DNA of 64,000 nt from Aquitalea sp. LB_tupeE (GCF_013391415.1 NZ_JACAXB010000009.1:1-64000); one strand, 5' to 3'. Counted from the stretch's first letter, positions 26,769 through 37,282 are shown. Notes: a model not told the origin generated them from the letters alone. Numbers and translations: made by a program.

Positions 26769-28214
26769 ATGTCTGATTCGTTAAAAGATATCCCGGTCAA
26801 AGTAGAACACACCCCCCCCTCTCCCAAAGCCGGTTCCGAAACCGTGTCCTTGTACGAGGCACAAAAGAAGATCTACCCGCGTAGCGTCAAGGGCATCTTC
26901 AATAACTGGCGTATTCTGTTTGTCCTGGGTACTCAGCTGGTTTTCCTGGGCCTGCCCTGGCTGACCTGGAATGGCCGGCAAGCGGTGTTTTTCGACATGG
27001 TCAACCGCAAGTTCTTCATTTTCGGCCTGACCATCTGGCCGCAAGACTTTGTCTATCTGGCGGCACTGCTGATGAGCTGTGCATTTGGTCTGTTTGTCTG
27101 GACTACCATTGCCGGGCGCCTGTGGTGTGGCTATGCCTGTCCGCAAACGGTCTACACCGAAGTCATGCTGTGGATCGAACAGCTGGTGGAAGGCGATCGC
27201 AACAAGCGCATCAAGCTGGACAAAGAGCCGATGAGCTTGCGTAAAGCACGACTGAAACTGACCACGCACGGCCTGATGATCGTGTTCTGTTTGTGGACCG
27301 GCTTCTCGCTGGTTGGCTATTTCACGCCTATCCGTGATCTGGTCAAAGCCATGCCAACCTTCGACTATGGCCCGTGGGAAAGCTTCTGGATTTTCTTCTA
27401 CGCAGGTTTTACCTATCTGCTGGCTGGCTTCATGCGCGAGCAGGTATGCAAATACATGTGCCCGTATGCCCGCTTCCAGAGCGTGATGTTTGATGCCGAC
27501 ACCCTGATCATTTCTTATGACGAAGCCCGTGGCGAACCGCGCGGCGCACGCAAAAAAGGGGTGGACTTCAAGGAACAGGGCCTGGGTTCCTGTGTAAATT
27601 GCGGTATCTGTGTACAAGTTTGCCCGGTAGGGATTGATATCCGTAACGGCCTGCAATACGAATGTATCGGCTGTGCTGCCTGTATCGACGCCTGTGACGA
27701 AGTCATGGACAAAGTAGGTTATCCGCGTGGCCTGATCCGCTACACCACGGAAAATGCGCTGGAAGGCAAATATCCGGAAAGCGAAATCATCAAGCATCTG
27801 CGCCGCCCGCGGGTGATCATGTATACGGTGGTGCTGCTGATTGTACTGGGTGCCGCACTCGGCTCGCTGGCCATGCGCAAACCGTTCAAGGTGGATATCC
27901 TGCGCGATCGCGCCTCGCTGGTGAAGGAAACCGATGCGGGCCTGCTGGAAAATGCCTACACCATCAAGATCATCAACACGACAGAACGCGACCAGGAGTT
28001 TAAAATCTCGGTGGACGGCATGCCGGATCTGAAACTGGAAAGCGATAGCAAAAAGATCAAGGTCAAGGCAACCGAAACCGAAAGTTTTGGCGTGCGCGTT
28101 CAAGCCGACCCGCAAGTAGCGACCAAGGGCAGCCACGAGATTCACTTCAAGGTGGAAACCGTCAGCACCCCGGTACTGCATGTGGAAGAAAAATCCAGCT
28201 TCATCGGAGAGTAA
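26769..28214 (+). CDS. ccoG: Cytochrome c oxidase accessory protein CcoG
   Basis: 481 aa. Several membrane helices, then two 4Fe-4S cluster motifs (CVNCGICVQVCPVGID; CIGCAACIDACDE), then a C-terminal periplasmic Ig-like domain. CcoG (FixG/RdxA) reduces Cu(II) for insertion into CcoN, so it supports oxidase maturation. Start at ATG 26769 with AGGA upstream; a longer frame from 26742 has no site. The copper ATPase CcoI and CcoS are not in this window. Confidence 0.93.
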   Translation: MSDSLKDIPVKVEHTPPSPKAGSETVSLYEAQKKIYPRSVKGIFNNWRILFVLGTQLVFLGLPWLTWNGRQAVFFDMVNRKFFIFGLTIWPQDFVYLAALLMSCAFGLFVWTTIAGRLWCGYACPQTVYTEVMLWIEQLVEGDRNKRIKLDKEPMSLRKARLKLTTHGLMIVFCLWTGFSLVGYFTPIRDLVKAMPTFDYGPWESFWIFFYAGFTYLLAGFMREQVCKYMCPYARFQSVMFDADTLIISYDEARGEPRGARKKGVDFKEQGLGSCVNCGICVQVCPVGIDIRNGLQYECIGCAACIDACDEVMDKVGYPRGLIRYTTENALEGKYPESEIIKHLRRPRVIMYTVVLLIVLGAALGSLAMRKPFKVDILRDRASLVKETDAGLLENAYTIKIINTTERDQEFKISVDGMPDLKLESDSKKIKVKATETESFGVRVQADPQVATKGSHEIHFKVETVSTPVLHVEEKSSFIGE

Positions 28215-28217
28215 GTC

Positions 28218-28745
28218 ATGCAACTGGACACCCCCGTATCACGCCCTTGGTATAAAGAACCGTGGGTGTGGTTTTTGATCAGTTTTCCGCTCGCCGCGGT
28301 CATCGTCGGCAGCTGTTACATCACCACCGCGCTCAAGACGGATGATGGCCTGGTTACGGACGACTATTACAACAAGGGCAAGGCCATCAATATGGAATTG
28401 CGCCGCAACACTGCGGCAGCAGCTCTGGGCATTACGGCTCAGGTCATGCTCAGCAGCGATGGTCACAGCATCACCGTCAACACCACCAGCAAGCAGCCTT
28501 TGCCCGACACCCTGAGCCTGAAGCTGATTCACCCGGCACAGGACGACTACGACGCCACGGCCGACCTGCACAAGCTAGCCGCCAATCAATACAGCGGCAG
28601 CTTGAACAAGGAGCTGGTGAAAGCCAATCACTGGTATGTGCAGCTGGAAGACAAAGGCAACCAGTGGCGTGTGCAGGCGGAGTGGAAGCCGGAGCAAGGC
28701 CCGGTGATCATGCTGGGCCAACCCAAGCTGGAGGCCGTGGACTGA
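28218..28745 (+). CDS. ccoH: FixH/CcoH family oxidase assembly protein
   Basis: 175 aa. One N-terminal membrane helix (WVWFLISFPLAAVIVGSCYI) followed by DDGLVTDDYYNKGKAINMEL, the diagnostic FixH stretch, and a periplasmic domain. It is required for cbb3 oxidase assembly. Starts 3 bp after ccoG, and its stop overlaps the next start (TGATG), so the following lipoprotein is in the same operon. Confidence 0.92.
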   Translation: MQLDTPVSRPWYKEPWVWFLISFPLAAVIVGSCYITTALKTDDGLVTDDYYNKGKAINMELRRNTAAAALGITAQVMLSSDGHSITVNTTSKQPLPDTLSLKLIHPAQDDYDATADLHKLAANQYSGSLNKELVKANHWYVQLEDKGNQWRVQAEWKPEQGPVIMLGQPKLEAVD

Positions 28746-29146
28746 TGCACCGGTACCTGCGTAGCACTGCCCTCTTTGCCCTGGCCCTCGCCATGACTGG
28801 CTGTGCCAGCAAGGCCTACCAGCCACAGTACCTGAATGGCAAGGTGACGTTGGCCACCCCGGCCAACCTGCCGCTGGCCACCACGCTGGTACGCGTTCGT
28901 CTGCTGGATGAACGCCAGCAAGCGGATGCGCCAGCGCGCCTGCTGGCGGAACAGACACTGGAAAAGCCCAGGTCTTTCCCGGTGAGCTATTCGCTGTGCT
29001 ATGACAAGCAGGCCATTCAGACCAATGGCAGTTACAGCGTGCAGGCCCAGGTTTATGTCGATGGTGAACTGCGTCTGCAGAACACCAGCCACATTAATGC
29101 TTTTGGTACGGAAGCGGCCCTGATTCCGGTCGAGCTGATCAAGTAA
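28745..29146 (+). CDS. YbaY/YscW-like lipoprotein
   Basis: 133 aa lipoprotein: signal ALFALALAMTGC with lipobox LAMTGC and Ser at +3 after an Ala, so likely outer-membrane directed. The mature part (KVTLATPANLPLATTLVRVR; SYSLCYDKQAI) fits the YbaY/YscW (type III secretion pilotin-like) family. Its stop/start overlap with ccoH (1 nt) places it in the oxidase assembly operon, but a role in assembly is not established. Confidence 0.75.
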   Translation: MHRYLRSTALFALALAMTGCASKAYQPQYLNGKVTLATPANLPLATTLVRVRLLDERQQADAPARLLAEQTLEKPRSFPVSYSLCYDKQAIQTNGSYSVQAQVYVDGELRLQNTSHINAFGTEAALIPVELIK

Positions 29147-29172
29147 CACCACGTCCAGTTCATTACCAGACC

Positions 29173-29206
29173 AAAAAAATGGCTGCCAGATGGCAGCCAT
29201 TTTCAT
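29173..29206. terminator. Bidirectional terminator between the lipoprotein and tnaA
   Basis: Stem AAAATGGCTGCC (29176-29187) with GGCAGCCATTTT (29192-29203). T-richness on both sides lets it stop both the plus-strand oxidase operon and the minus-strand tnaA gene, whose stop codon is 12 bp away. Confidence 0.88.
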
Positions 29207-29217
29207 TACAACCAGCC

Positions 29218-30609
29218 TCAAGCCAAGGGCTTGAGTCGTGCCGTGAAGTGTCGCAGGATGGGCGGCTCGTATTCAAAGCCAAGGCCGGTGATACTGGCTG
29301 CCCGTGTCTTCACTTCGATCAGGCAATCGGCGATGTAGTCCATGTGGTCGTTGGTATAGACCCGGCGCGGAATGGTCAGCCGCAGCAGCTCCAGCGGTGA
29401 CGGTTCCTGTTCGCCGGTTTGCGGGTTACGCCCCAGCAGCAAGGAGCCGATTTCCACCCCACGGATGCCGCCTTCCAGATAGAGCGCGCAAGCCAACGCA
29501 TGTGCCGGGAACTGCTCGGCAGGAAGATGCGGCAACAAGCGCTTGGCATCGACAAACACCGCATGTCCGCCAGTCGGATACTGGATGGGTACGCCACCCG
29601 CGCGCAAACGCTCACCCAGATACTCAACCTGGCTGATGCGGTAGGTCAGATAAGCCGGATCCAGCCCTTCCTTCAGGCCAATGGCCAAGGCCTCCATATC
29701 GCGCCCGGCCAGACCGCCATAGGTGACAAAGCCTTCCATCGGCACACAGCGCACCTGCACGGCACGGAAGAGGTCGACATCATCCTTGAAGCAGCACAGG
29801 CCGCCAATATTCACCAGGCCGTCTTTCTTGGCCGACATGGTCAGCATGTCACCGTGGCTGAACATTTCCAGCACGATTTCTTCAATGCTGTGCTTGGCGT
29901 AGTCCGGGTCGCGCTGCTGGATGAACCAGGCATTCTCGGCAAAACGGGCTGCATCAATAATCACCGGAATGCCATGCTGGCGCGCCAATTGGCTGGCAGC
30001 ACGCATATTCGGCAGGGAAACCGGCTGCCCGCCAGCGCTGTTGCACGTGATGGTGATGATGAGGCCGGCCACGTTTTCGGCCCCGGCACTGGCAATGACA
30101 TCAGCCAGTCTGGCCAGATCAAAGTCACCCTTCCAGTCGTAGGCTGCCTCGGTATCCAGCGCCTTGGGCGTGAGCACATTGATGGCGCGCGCACCTGCAA
30201 TTTCGACGTGTGCCTTGGTGGTATCAAAGTGATAGTTGGAAATGAATACCGGCTGATCACCACGACAGCGTTTTACCAGTTCCGGAAACAGGATCTGCTC
30301 TGCGCCACGCCCCTGATGGGTGGGGATGGTGTGTTCATAGGCAAACAGCTGCTTGACTGTATCCGCCAGGTGAAAGTAGTTGCGGCTACCGGCATAGGCT
30401 TCATCGCCCATCATCAGGCCGGCCCACTGGCGGTCAGACATGGCACCTGTGCCACTGTCGGTCAGCAGGTCGATATAGACATCTTCACCACGTAGCAAAA
30501 ACGGGTTCCAACCCGCTTCCGCCAAAGCCTGTTGGCGATATTCCGGGGTGGTTTGCTTGATGGGTTCCACCATTTTGATGCGGAACGGTTCAGGAATGCG
30601 TCGTGCCAT
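29218..30609 (-). CDS. tnaA: Tryptophanase
   Basis: 463 aa PLP-dependent beta-eliminating lyase, near E. coli TnaA (471 aa). [17 protein letters not shown] and [12 protein letters not shown] are shared with tyrosine phenol-lyase, but [24 protein letters not shown], the PLP-lysine motif SAKKD and [11 protein letters not shown] (an aliphatic residue where TPL has Arg) are tryptophanase-like. It breaks tryptophan into indole, pyruvate and ammonia. Start at ATG 30609 with GGGAG upstream. A TnaC-type leader peptide 149 bp upstream supports the assignment and implies tryptophan-induced anti-termination. Confidence 0.93.
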   Translation of the reverse strand: MARRIPEPFRIKMVEPIKQTTPEYRQQALAEAGWNPFLLRGEDVYIDLLTDSGTGAMSDRQWAGLMMGDEAYAGSRNYFHLADTVKQLFAYEHTIPTHQGRGAEQILFPELVKRCRGDQPVFISNYHFDTTKAHVEIAGARAINVLTPKALDTEAAYDWKGDFDLARLADVIASAGAENVAGLIITITCNSAGGQPVSLPNMRAASQLARQHGIPVIIDAARFAENAWFIQQRDPDYAKHSIEEIVLEMFSHGDMLTMSAKKDGLVNIGGLCCFKDDVDLFRAVQVRCVPMEGFVTYGGLAGRDMEALAIGLKEGLDPAYLTYRISQVEYLGERLRAGGVPIQYPTGGHAVFVDAKRLLPHLPAEQFPAHALACALYLEGGIRGVEIGSLLLGRNPQTGEQEPSPLELLRLTIPRRVYTNDHMDYIADCLIEVKTRAASITGLGFEYEPPILRHFTARLKPLA

Positions 30610-30758
30610 GCGTAATACTCCCTTTGCTCTGGCCATCGGGCAGGCGTGCAGCAGCCATCGCAGGCGCAAGTTAGCCAGGCGCGACAAAGCCAGAGGTGTG
30701 ATTCAGATAAGAAAATGAATGCAACGGAATGCAGCCGTGATTCGGCTACAAGGGGAGA

Positions 30759-30866
30759 TCAACGACGCGGAAAGTCGTAGGCGAGCACGATATCGAGGGT
30801 AAACCAGTTTTCGGGCAGGCTACCTTGGTTGGCAGCCGTCCGGGTCAAGCATGCCAACGTGTTCAT
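30759..30866 (-). CDS. tnaC: Tryptophanase leader peptide TnaC
   Basis: 35 codons on the minus strand, ATG at 30866 and TGA at 30759. The translation has a single Trp (W21) in NWFTLDIVL, D25 four residues on, and P33 twelve residues after the Trp, ending FPRR. E. coli TnaC has W12, D16 and P24, the same W-x3-D-x7-P spacing, and Proteus TnaC also ends with a P followed by two basic residues. AAGGTG is 6 bp before the start. Ribosome stalling at the end in the presence of tryptophan blocks Rho access to the 149-nt spacer and lets tnaA be made. A TTGACA box at 30943-30948 (minus strand) is a likely -35 region. Confidence 0.88.
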   Translation of the reverse strand: MNTLACLTRTAANQGSLPENWFTLDIVLAYDFPRR

Positions 30867-31376
30867 GAGAAACACCTTAGTAAAAATCATTGCCGGATGG
30901 CGCGGCCAGATTACCTCCTGGATGATTCCATCGCAAGAAAATTGTCAACCATCCGTCCAGACAGTCCATCCGGTGTGACCGGGATACCACGCACTCATGG
31001 CACACACCTAAGCTCTCCAGCACTCCCTTGGGTCAGCGCAGCAGCGGCCACTCTGCTTTAGTCTGACAGGCCCGCACCCACCACCGGCGGGAGTCTGTAC
31101 GTTTTGCACGATTTACCACAGCCAGGCTGTCGTCACCATCGTGTTCAAGCTGGCAACATTCAGGGAAATTTCCCTTTCCATTGAAATACTTGCCGTATGT
31201 CAAACAAAGAATATTAACTTTATCTTATACTGCACAACATGCAAAATATGCAGCACAAACACTCCACAGAGAGTGATTAAGTCGCTACTATCGCCGCCTG
31301 CTTGAAATTGTAAGCAATAAAATATCACAACAAGCCATCAGGCTGATGGCATCCCAAGCTGCACAAGGAAATACCT
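30867..31376. promoter_or_regulatory. Divergent control region of tnaC-tnaA and the peptide transporter
   Basis: 510 bp without a supportable gene. It holds the tnaC promoter candidate (TTGACA on the minus strand at 30943-30948, TSS near 30912) and, for the plus gene, an AT-rich stretch from 31190. A 14-bp perfect palindrome AGGGAAATTTCCCT lies at 31162-31175, and a 7-bp stem hairpin (31334-31340 with 31344-31350) lies just before the transporter ribosome binding site. A partial TGTGA half-site near 30970 could be a weak CRP site. Confidence 0.45.
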
Positions 31377-32753
<1,377 letters not shown>

Positions 32754-32787
32754 AACCATGCCGGGCCAATGTGGCCTGCCATCTTGG

Positions 32788-32813
32788 AACGCCGCCTCAG
32801 GGCGGCGTTTTTA
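32788..32813 (+). terminator. Terminator of the peptide permease gene
   Basis: Stem AACGCCGCC (32788-32796) with GGCGGCGTT (32801-32809), TCAG loop, followed by TTTTAC. Strong rho-independent terminator. Confidence 0.92.
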
Positions 32814-32918
32814 CATGTGCGGGCGGTAGCGCTTAAGACTAAAACAAGGCTGGCATGGTAAGCTGTGCGGGTTTTTTCCGACTTTTCCGGCCGCCCTGCG
32901 GCGTGCTGACTGGACTAC

Positions 32919-34391
32919 ATGAGACCGTCCTCCGATACCCGCTGGCAACGACTTGCCACCTATGCATTGTTTGCCCTGCTGCTGATCCGCCTGCTAGCCA
33001 TGTGGGCCATTCCGCTGACGGATACCACCGAAGCGCGCTATGCCGAAATCGCCCGCAAGATGCTGGAAACGGGTAACTGGGTCACGCTGTGGCACGATTA
33101 TGGCGTACCGTTCTGGGCCAAGCCGCCACTGTCCACCTGGACTTCCGCCGCCAGCATGGGGCTGTTCGGTGTGAATCCGCTAGCCGCCCGCCTGCCGGCA
33201 TTGCTGCTGTCGCTGGCCGTGCTGTGGCTGGTAGCAGATGCTGCCCGACAGCGCCTGGGGCATGAAGCTGCGCTGGCATCAGCCCTCATCCTGGCGGGCA
33301 GCCTGCTGTTCTTCGGTGCGGCCGGCACGGTCATGACCGATCCGGCACTGATGTTCTGTGTTGCGCTGTCCCAGCTAGCCTTCTGGCATGCCATGCAAGC
33401 CCGCGGCAAGCGCTGGGGCTATCTGTTTTTTGCCGGCCTGGGTCTGGGCCTGCTGGCCAAGGGGCCGCTGGCCATCGTTTTGGTTGGCATGCCGATTTTC
33501 TTCTGGGTGCTGCTGCGCAATGGCTGGAAAGCCATATGGCAACGCCTGCCATGGATAAGCGGGAGCCTGTTGATGCTGGCCATCGCCCTGCCCTGGTATC
33601 TGCTGGCGGAATACCGCACGCCGGGCTTCCTCAACTATTTCATCATGGGCGAGCATGTCAGCCGCTTCCTCGACCCAGGCTGGAAGGGTGACAAATACGG
33701 CTATGCCCATGCCACCCCGCGCGGCATGATCTGGCTGTACTGGCTGGGGGCCATTTTTCCCTGGTCGTTGGCCATGCTGGTCTGGCTGGCGCGTCATGGC
33801 AAAACCATGCTGAAGCGCACAGCCGACAGCGATGGCTGGCGCTTGTATGTCTTGCTATGGAGCCTGATGACGCTGCTGTTCTTCACCATTTCCGGCAACA
33901 TTATCTTCCCCTACCCCCTGCCCATGCTGCCGGGTTGCGCTCTGCTGTTTGCCACCCTGTGGTACGGCTGCCGTCAGCCGCAGCAAGGCAGCAGCCTGCC
34001 TTTGCTTGCCATGGCGTCCGGTGTACTGTTGCTGCTGGCGGTGGCGCTGCAATGGACGCAGGGGCAGCGTTACTTCCGCACGCAACAGCTGGTGATTGCT
34101 GCCTGGCAACAACAGCAACCAGCTGCAGGCAGCACGCTGGTTTTCTGGGACAGCCGTCGCGAGTTTTCCGCCGAGTTCTACAGCGAGGGCAAGGTCAAGA
34201 CCACGCAGCAGCCGCAGGCACTGCGCCAGTTGCTGGCAGAAGGCCATAGTCATTTCATTGTCACCGAGCAGCGCGACCTGCCCAGCCTGCCTGCCGATAT
34301 CAAGCAGCGCTTCAAGCCGATTGCCCGCTTTACGGTGATGAAGGACCAGATGCTGCTGCTGCGCGAAGCAGCCGGTACAGCAAAACCATGA
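32919..34391 (+). CDS. ArnT-like GT39/GT83 membrane glycosyltransferase
   Basis: 490 aa with about 11 membrane helices. DTTEARYAEIARKMLETGNW near the N-terminus is the family motif with the catalytic Asp/Glu pair of the first periplasmic loop, followed by FWAKPPLSTW and a C-terminal periplasmic part. These enzymes transfer sugar from undecaprenyl phosphate to lipid A (ArnT) or protein. It is the first gene of a four-gene operon with GT2, GtrA and a YdjC deacetylase, each overlapping by 4 bp (ATGA). That context favours lipid A modification with a hexosamine (see findings). Confidence 0.88.
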   Translation: MRPSSDTRWQRLATYALFALLLIRLLAMWAIPLTDTTEARYAEIARKMLETGNWVTLWHDYGVPFWAKPPLSTWTSAASMGLFGVNPLAARLPALLLSLAVLWLVADAARQRLGHEAALASALILAGSLLFFGAAGTVMTDPALMFCVALSQLAFWHAMQARGKRWGYLFFAGLGLGLLAKGPLAIVLVGMPIFFWVLLRNGWKAIWQRLPWISGSLLMLAIALPWYLLAEYRTPGFLNYFIMGEHVSRFLDPGWKGDKYGYAHATPRGMIWLYWLGAIFPWSLAMLVWLARHGKTMLKRTADSDGWRLYVLLWSLMTLLFFTISGNIIFPYPLPMLPGCALLFATLWYGCRQPQQGSSLPLLAMASGVLLLLAVALQWTQGQRYFRTQQLVIAAWQQQQPAAGSTLVFWDSRREFSAEFYSEGKVKTTQQPQALRQLLAEGHSHFIVTEQRDLPSLPADIKQRFKPIARFTVMKDQMLLLREAAGTAKP

Positions 34392-34408
34392 ATAACAAGG
34401 AGACGCCG

Positions 34409-35419
34409 ATGACCACTAAGCCACCCAGCGCCTTCGTCCCCCCGTTTCTGCTGCAACAACGGGCGGCTGCACGACCGGCCGACCCGCTGGTGAGCTGTAT
34501 TTTGCCGGCCTACAACGAGAGCGAAAACATTGTTCCCATGCTGCAAACCCTGCATGGTTTGCTGACTGAAGCAGGATTTCGCCATGAGCTGATCGTGGTG
34601 GATGACGGCAGCCGCGATAACACGGTGGAACAGGTTATCAGCCAGATCGACTTGCTCCCGGTGACGCTGATCCAACTGTCGCGCAATTTCGGCAAGGAAC
34701 TGGCACTGACCGCCGGTATCGACCACGCTCAGGGTGATGTGGCCGTGCTGATCGACAGTGACTTTCAGCACCCGCCTGCCATGGTGCCGGAATTCCTGCG
34801 CCAATGGCGTGCCGGTTATGACATGGTGTACAGCGTGCGCTCCAGCCGTGACACGGAAAGTCTGGGCAAACGCGTGTTCACCCGCGTGTTCTATACCCTG
34901 CTCAACAGCGGTGCACGCCACAAGATTCCGGAAAACACCCAGGATTTCCGCGTGATGGACCGCTGCGTGCTGGATGCGCTGCGCCAGATGCCGGAGCGCA
35001 ACCGCTTCATGAAAGGCCTGTACAACTGGGTGGGCTTTACCCAGCTGCCGGTGGAAACCCATACCGAAGAGCGCCGGGCAGGCAAAAGCAGCTTCAATTT
35101 CTTCAGCCTGCTGAACCTGGGGCTGACCGGCCTGACCGCGTTTTCCAATGTGCCCTTGCGCATGTGGACGCTGATAGGCAGTGCCATCTCACTGGCATCC
35201 ATCCTGTATGCCTCGTGGGAGTTGCTGCACACCTTGCTGTTTGGCAACGATCAGCCTGGCTGGCCGACGCTGGCGGTGGCCGTGTCCTTTCTGGGTGGGG
35301 TACAGCTGCTGTCCATCGGCATTCTGGGGGAATACATCGGCCGGATTTTCAGCGAAGTGAAACAGCGCCCGATTTACCTGATCAGCCGCGTCAGCCGCAG
35401 CACGCAGGACCCACAATGA
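34409..35419 (+). CDS. Polyprenyl-phosphate GT2 glycosyltransferase (ArnC/FlmF-like)
   Basis: 336 aa. PLVSCILPAYNES starts a GT-A domain, with IDSDFQHPP as the DxD metal motif, and two membrane helices at the C-terminus (about 235-325). This is the ArnC/DPM1 group that loads a nucleotide sugar onto undecaprenyl phosphate on the inner face. ATG 34409 has AAGGAGA ideally placed; ATG 34388 (ATGA overlap with the previous stop) is an equally frame-consistent choice and would add 7 residues. Confidence 0.88.
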   Translation: MTTKPPSAFVPPFLLQQRAAARPADPLVSCILPAYNESENIVPMLQTLHGLLTEAGFRHELIVVDDGSRDNTVEQVISQIDLLPVTLIQLSRNFGKELALTAGIDHAQGDVAVLIDSDFQHPPAMVPEFLRQWRAGYDMVYSVRSSRDTESLGKRVFTRVFYTLLNSGARHKIPENTQDFRVMDRCVLDALRQMPERNRFMKGLYNWVGFTQLPVETHTEERRAGKSSFNFFSLLNLGLTGLTAFSNVPLRMWTLIGSAISLASILYASWELLHTLLFGNDQPGWPTLAVAVSFLGGVQLLSIGILGEYIGRIFSEVKQRPIYLISRVSRSTQDPQ

Positions 35420-35805
35420 ACCGTGAGCTGCTGTGGTTCGGCATCATCGGCGTCAGTGCCATGCTGGTGCATTTTCTGTTGGTGGCCGTGGTTCTGGTGC
35501 CAGTGGGCCTGCCGCCCTTGCTGGCCAATATCCTGGCTTTCCTGCTGGCATTCCAGGTGAGCTACTGGGGGCATAGGCACAAGACATTCGAGGCAGCCCA
35601 CGTACCGCACCGTCAGGCGCTGCCACGCTTTTTCATGGTCGCCTGCCTGAGCTTTGCCCTGAATGAAGCCATGTATTTCGTACTGCTGCGCTTCACCACG
35701 CTGGATTACCGTCTGTCCCTGCTGATCGTCCTGGCCGCGGTGGCGGTGTTCACCTTTGTTTGCAGCAAGCTGTGGGCCTTTGCCGACAAGGAGCAGGCTG
35801 CATGA
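35416..35805 (+). CDS. GtrA family membrane protein, putative flippase
   Basis: 129 aa with four membrane helices. FGIIGVSAMLVHFLLV and NILAFLLAFQVSYWGHRHKTF are the GtrA pattern. Members are small transporters thought to flip undecaprenyl-phosphate-linked sugars. Overlaps the GT2 stop by 4 bp, and its own stop overlaps the next gene by 4 bp. Confidence 0.85.
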   Translation: MNRELLWFGIIGVSAMLVHFLLVAVVLVPVGLPPLLANILAFLLAFQVSYWGHRHKTFEAAHVPHRQALPRFFMVACLSFALNEAMYFVLLRFTTLDYRLSLLIVLAAVAVFTFVCSKLWAFADKEQAA

Positions 35806-36608
35806 CACCACGCCGCCTGACCTTGTGTGCCGATGACTATGCCCAATCGCCTGCCATCAGCCAGGGAATTCTCGCGCTGCTGCAGACAGGTCGGCTGTCC
35901 GCCACCAGCGTGATGACACAGTCCCCGCACTGGCCTCATCTGGCAGCGCCTTTGCGCGAGCTGGCACAACAAGCCGACATCGGCCTGCATTTCAATCTCA
36001 CTCACGACTTTGCCAATGGACCGCAGCTGATCAAGCCCTTGTCGCATTGGCTGCTGCTCAGCCAGTTGCGCTGTCTGTCTCGCACCGCCCTGCGCGACAG
36101 CCTGCTGCAACAAATCGACCTGTTCAGCCAACACTTTGGACGTCTGCCGGACTTTATAGACGGACATCAGCATGTCCACGCCTTTCCTGTCATCCGCGAC
36201 GCGCTGTTCGATGCCATTGCCCAGTGCTGGACTGGAAAAGACAAGCCCTATGTTCGCGCACCAGATCGCCTGGGCCATCCGGGTGATAGCCGTCTGAAAG
36301 CAATGGTGCTACAACAGGTATGCCGTGGCTTTGCCGCTAGCGCCGAGCAAAAAGGCCTGCGCTGCAATCAGTGGTTTGCCGGCCTGTATGCCTTACAGCC
36401 GGAAGCCGGTTTTGCCGGGCTGATGCAGCAATGGCTGAACAGCAGTCCGGACGGCGCGCTGATGATGTGTCACCCCGGCCTGCCGGCGGATGATGCCAGC
36501 GACCCGATTGCCGCCGCCCGTGCGGTGGAATACCAGCATCTGGACAGTCAGGCCTTTGCTGCTGATTGCCTGCAGGCAGGCGTGGAACTGGGCGGGTTCC
36601 GGCATTAG
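35802..36608 (+). CDS. YdjC/ChbG (NaxD-like) carbohydrate deacetylase
   Basis: 268 aa. LTLCADDYAQSP gives the acidic pair of the metal site; IGLHFNLTHDF and DFIDGHQHVHAF give the histidines; MMCHPGLPAD is the C-terminal motif. The family removes N-acetyl groups from GlcNAc- or GalNAc-containing substrates. In Francisella the YdjC-type NaxD acts on undecaprenyl-phosphate-GalNAc before ArnT-like transfer to lipid A, and the same gene set is present here. The gene ends inside the 3' end of the convergent pseudouridine synthase gene. Confidence 0.88.
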   Translation: MTPRRLTLCADDYAQSPAISQGILALLQTGRLSATSVMTQSPHWPHLAAPLRELAQQADIGLHFNLTHDFANGPQLIKPLSHWLLLSQLRCLSRTALRDSLLQQIDLFSQHFGRLPDFIDGHQHVHAFPVIRDALFDAIAQCWTGKDKPYVRAPDRLGHPGDSRLKAMVLQQVCRGFAASAEQKGLRCNQWFAGLYALQPEAGFAGLMQQWLNSSPDGALMMCHPGLPADDASDPIAAARAVEYQHLDSQAFAADCLQAGVELGGFRH

Positions 36609-37282
36609 ATTTTGGGCCAGGCCAAGTCCCAAGGCGCGCTGGCCTCGCGCTGCAAACACTCTTGCAGGGCAGTACTGACAAACAGCGCCCCCTGATCCGG
36701 TGGGCAAACAAAGCGGAAAGCCTCGCCATCCAGCGTGAAGCGCAAGGCATAGGCGTGCAGATAGGCCCGGTCTGCCGGGCTGCCGCCATACAGGGCATCA
36801 CCCAGAATCGGGGCGGATTGCGACTTCATCGCCACCCGCAGCTGGTGCGTCTTGCCGCTGCGTGGCCGCAACAGGAATAGTCGCAAGCCCGGCTGCACCG
36901 AAAAACTGAAGAACTGGGTGATGGCCGGATTCTGCACCCCGGGAAGCAAGCGCCATGCGCCGCCCCGGCCCTTTTCCATATCGCCCTTGATCAGGCCCTG
37001 CTTCTTTTGCGGCTTGCGATCGGACAGTGCCAGATAGTATTTCTCCACCATGTGCCCGGCAAAGGCGCTGCCAAACTGGCTGGCCACCTGGCTGGAACGA
37101 GCCAGCAGAATCAGGCCGGAGGTCACCCGGTCCAGGCGGTGTACCGGCCACATGGACTCATCCTGCAAACCTGCACGTACCGCGTCCAGCAAACCGTCGT
37201 CCTCCCCTTCCCGGTGAAAACTCACACCAGCATGCTTGTTGATCAGATAAAAGCGCGGGTCGCTGTACAGCAGGCTAAACAT
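36605..37282 (-). CDS. RluA-family RNA pseudouridine synthase
   Basis: 225 aa without an S4 domain. The catalytic Asp is in WPVHRLDRVTSGLILLA, and PRSGKTHQLRVAM is the conserved late motif. It resembles the short TIGR01621/TruC-like group; the RNA target is unknown. Its stop overlaps that of the deacetylase gene by about 3 bp on the opposite strand, so transcripts from the two will be antisense at the 3' ends. Confidence 0.88.
   Translation of the reverse strand: MFSLLYSDPRFYLINKHAGVSFHREGEDDGLLDAVRAGLQDESMWPVHRLDRVTSGLILLARSSQVASQFGSAFAGHMVEKYYLALSDRKPQKKQGLIKGDMEKGRGGAWRLLPGVQNPAITQFFSFSVQPGLRLFLLRPRSGKTHQLRVAMKSQSAPILGDALYGGSPADRAYLHAYALRFTLDGEAFRFVCPPDQGALFVSTALQECLQREASAPWDLAWPKI

Noticed and set aside
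29218-30609. Tyrosine phenol-lyase as the identity of the PLP lyase
   Set aside because: The active-site region ([17 protein letters not shown]) and the upstream TnaC-type leader match tryptophanase.
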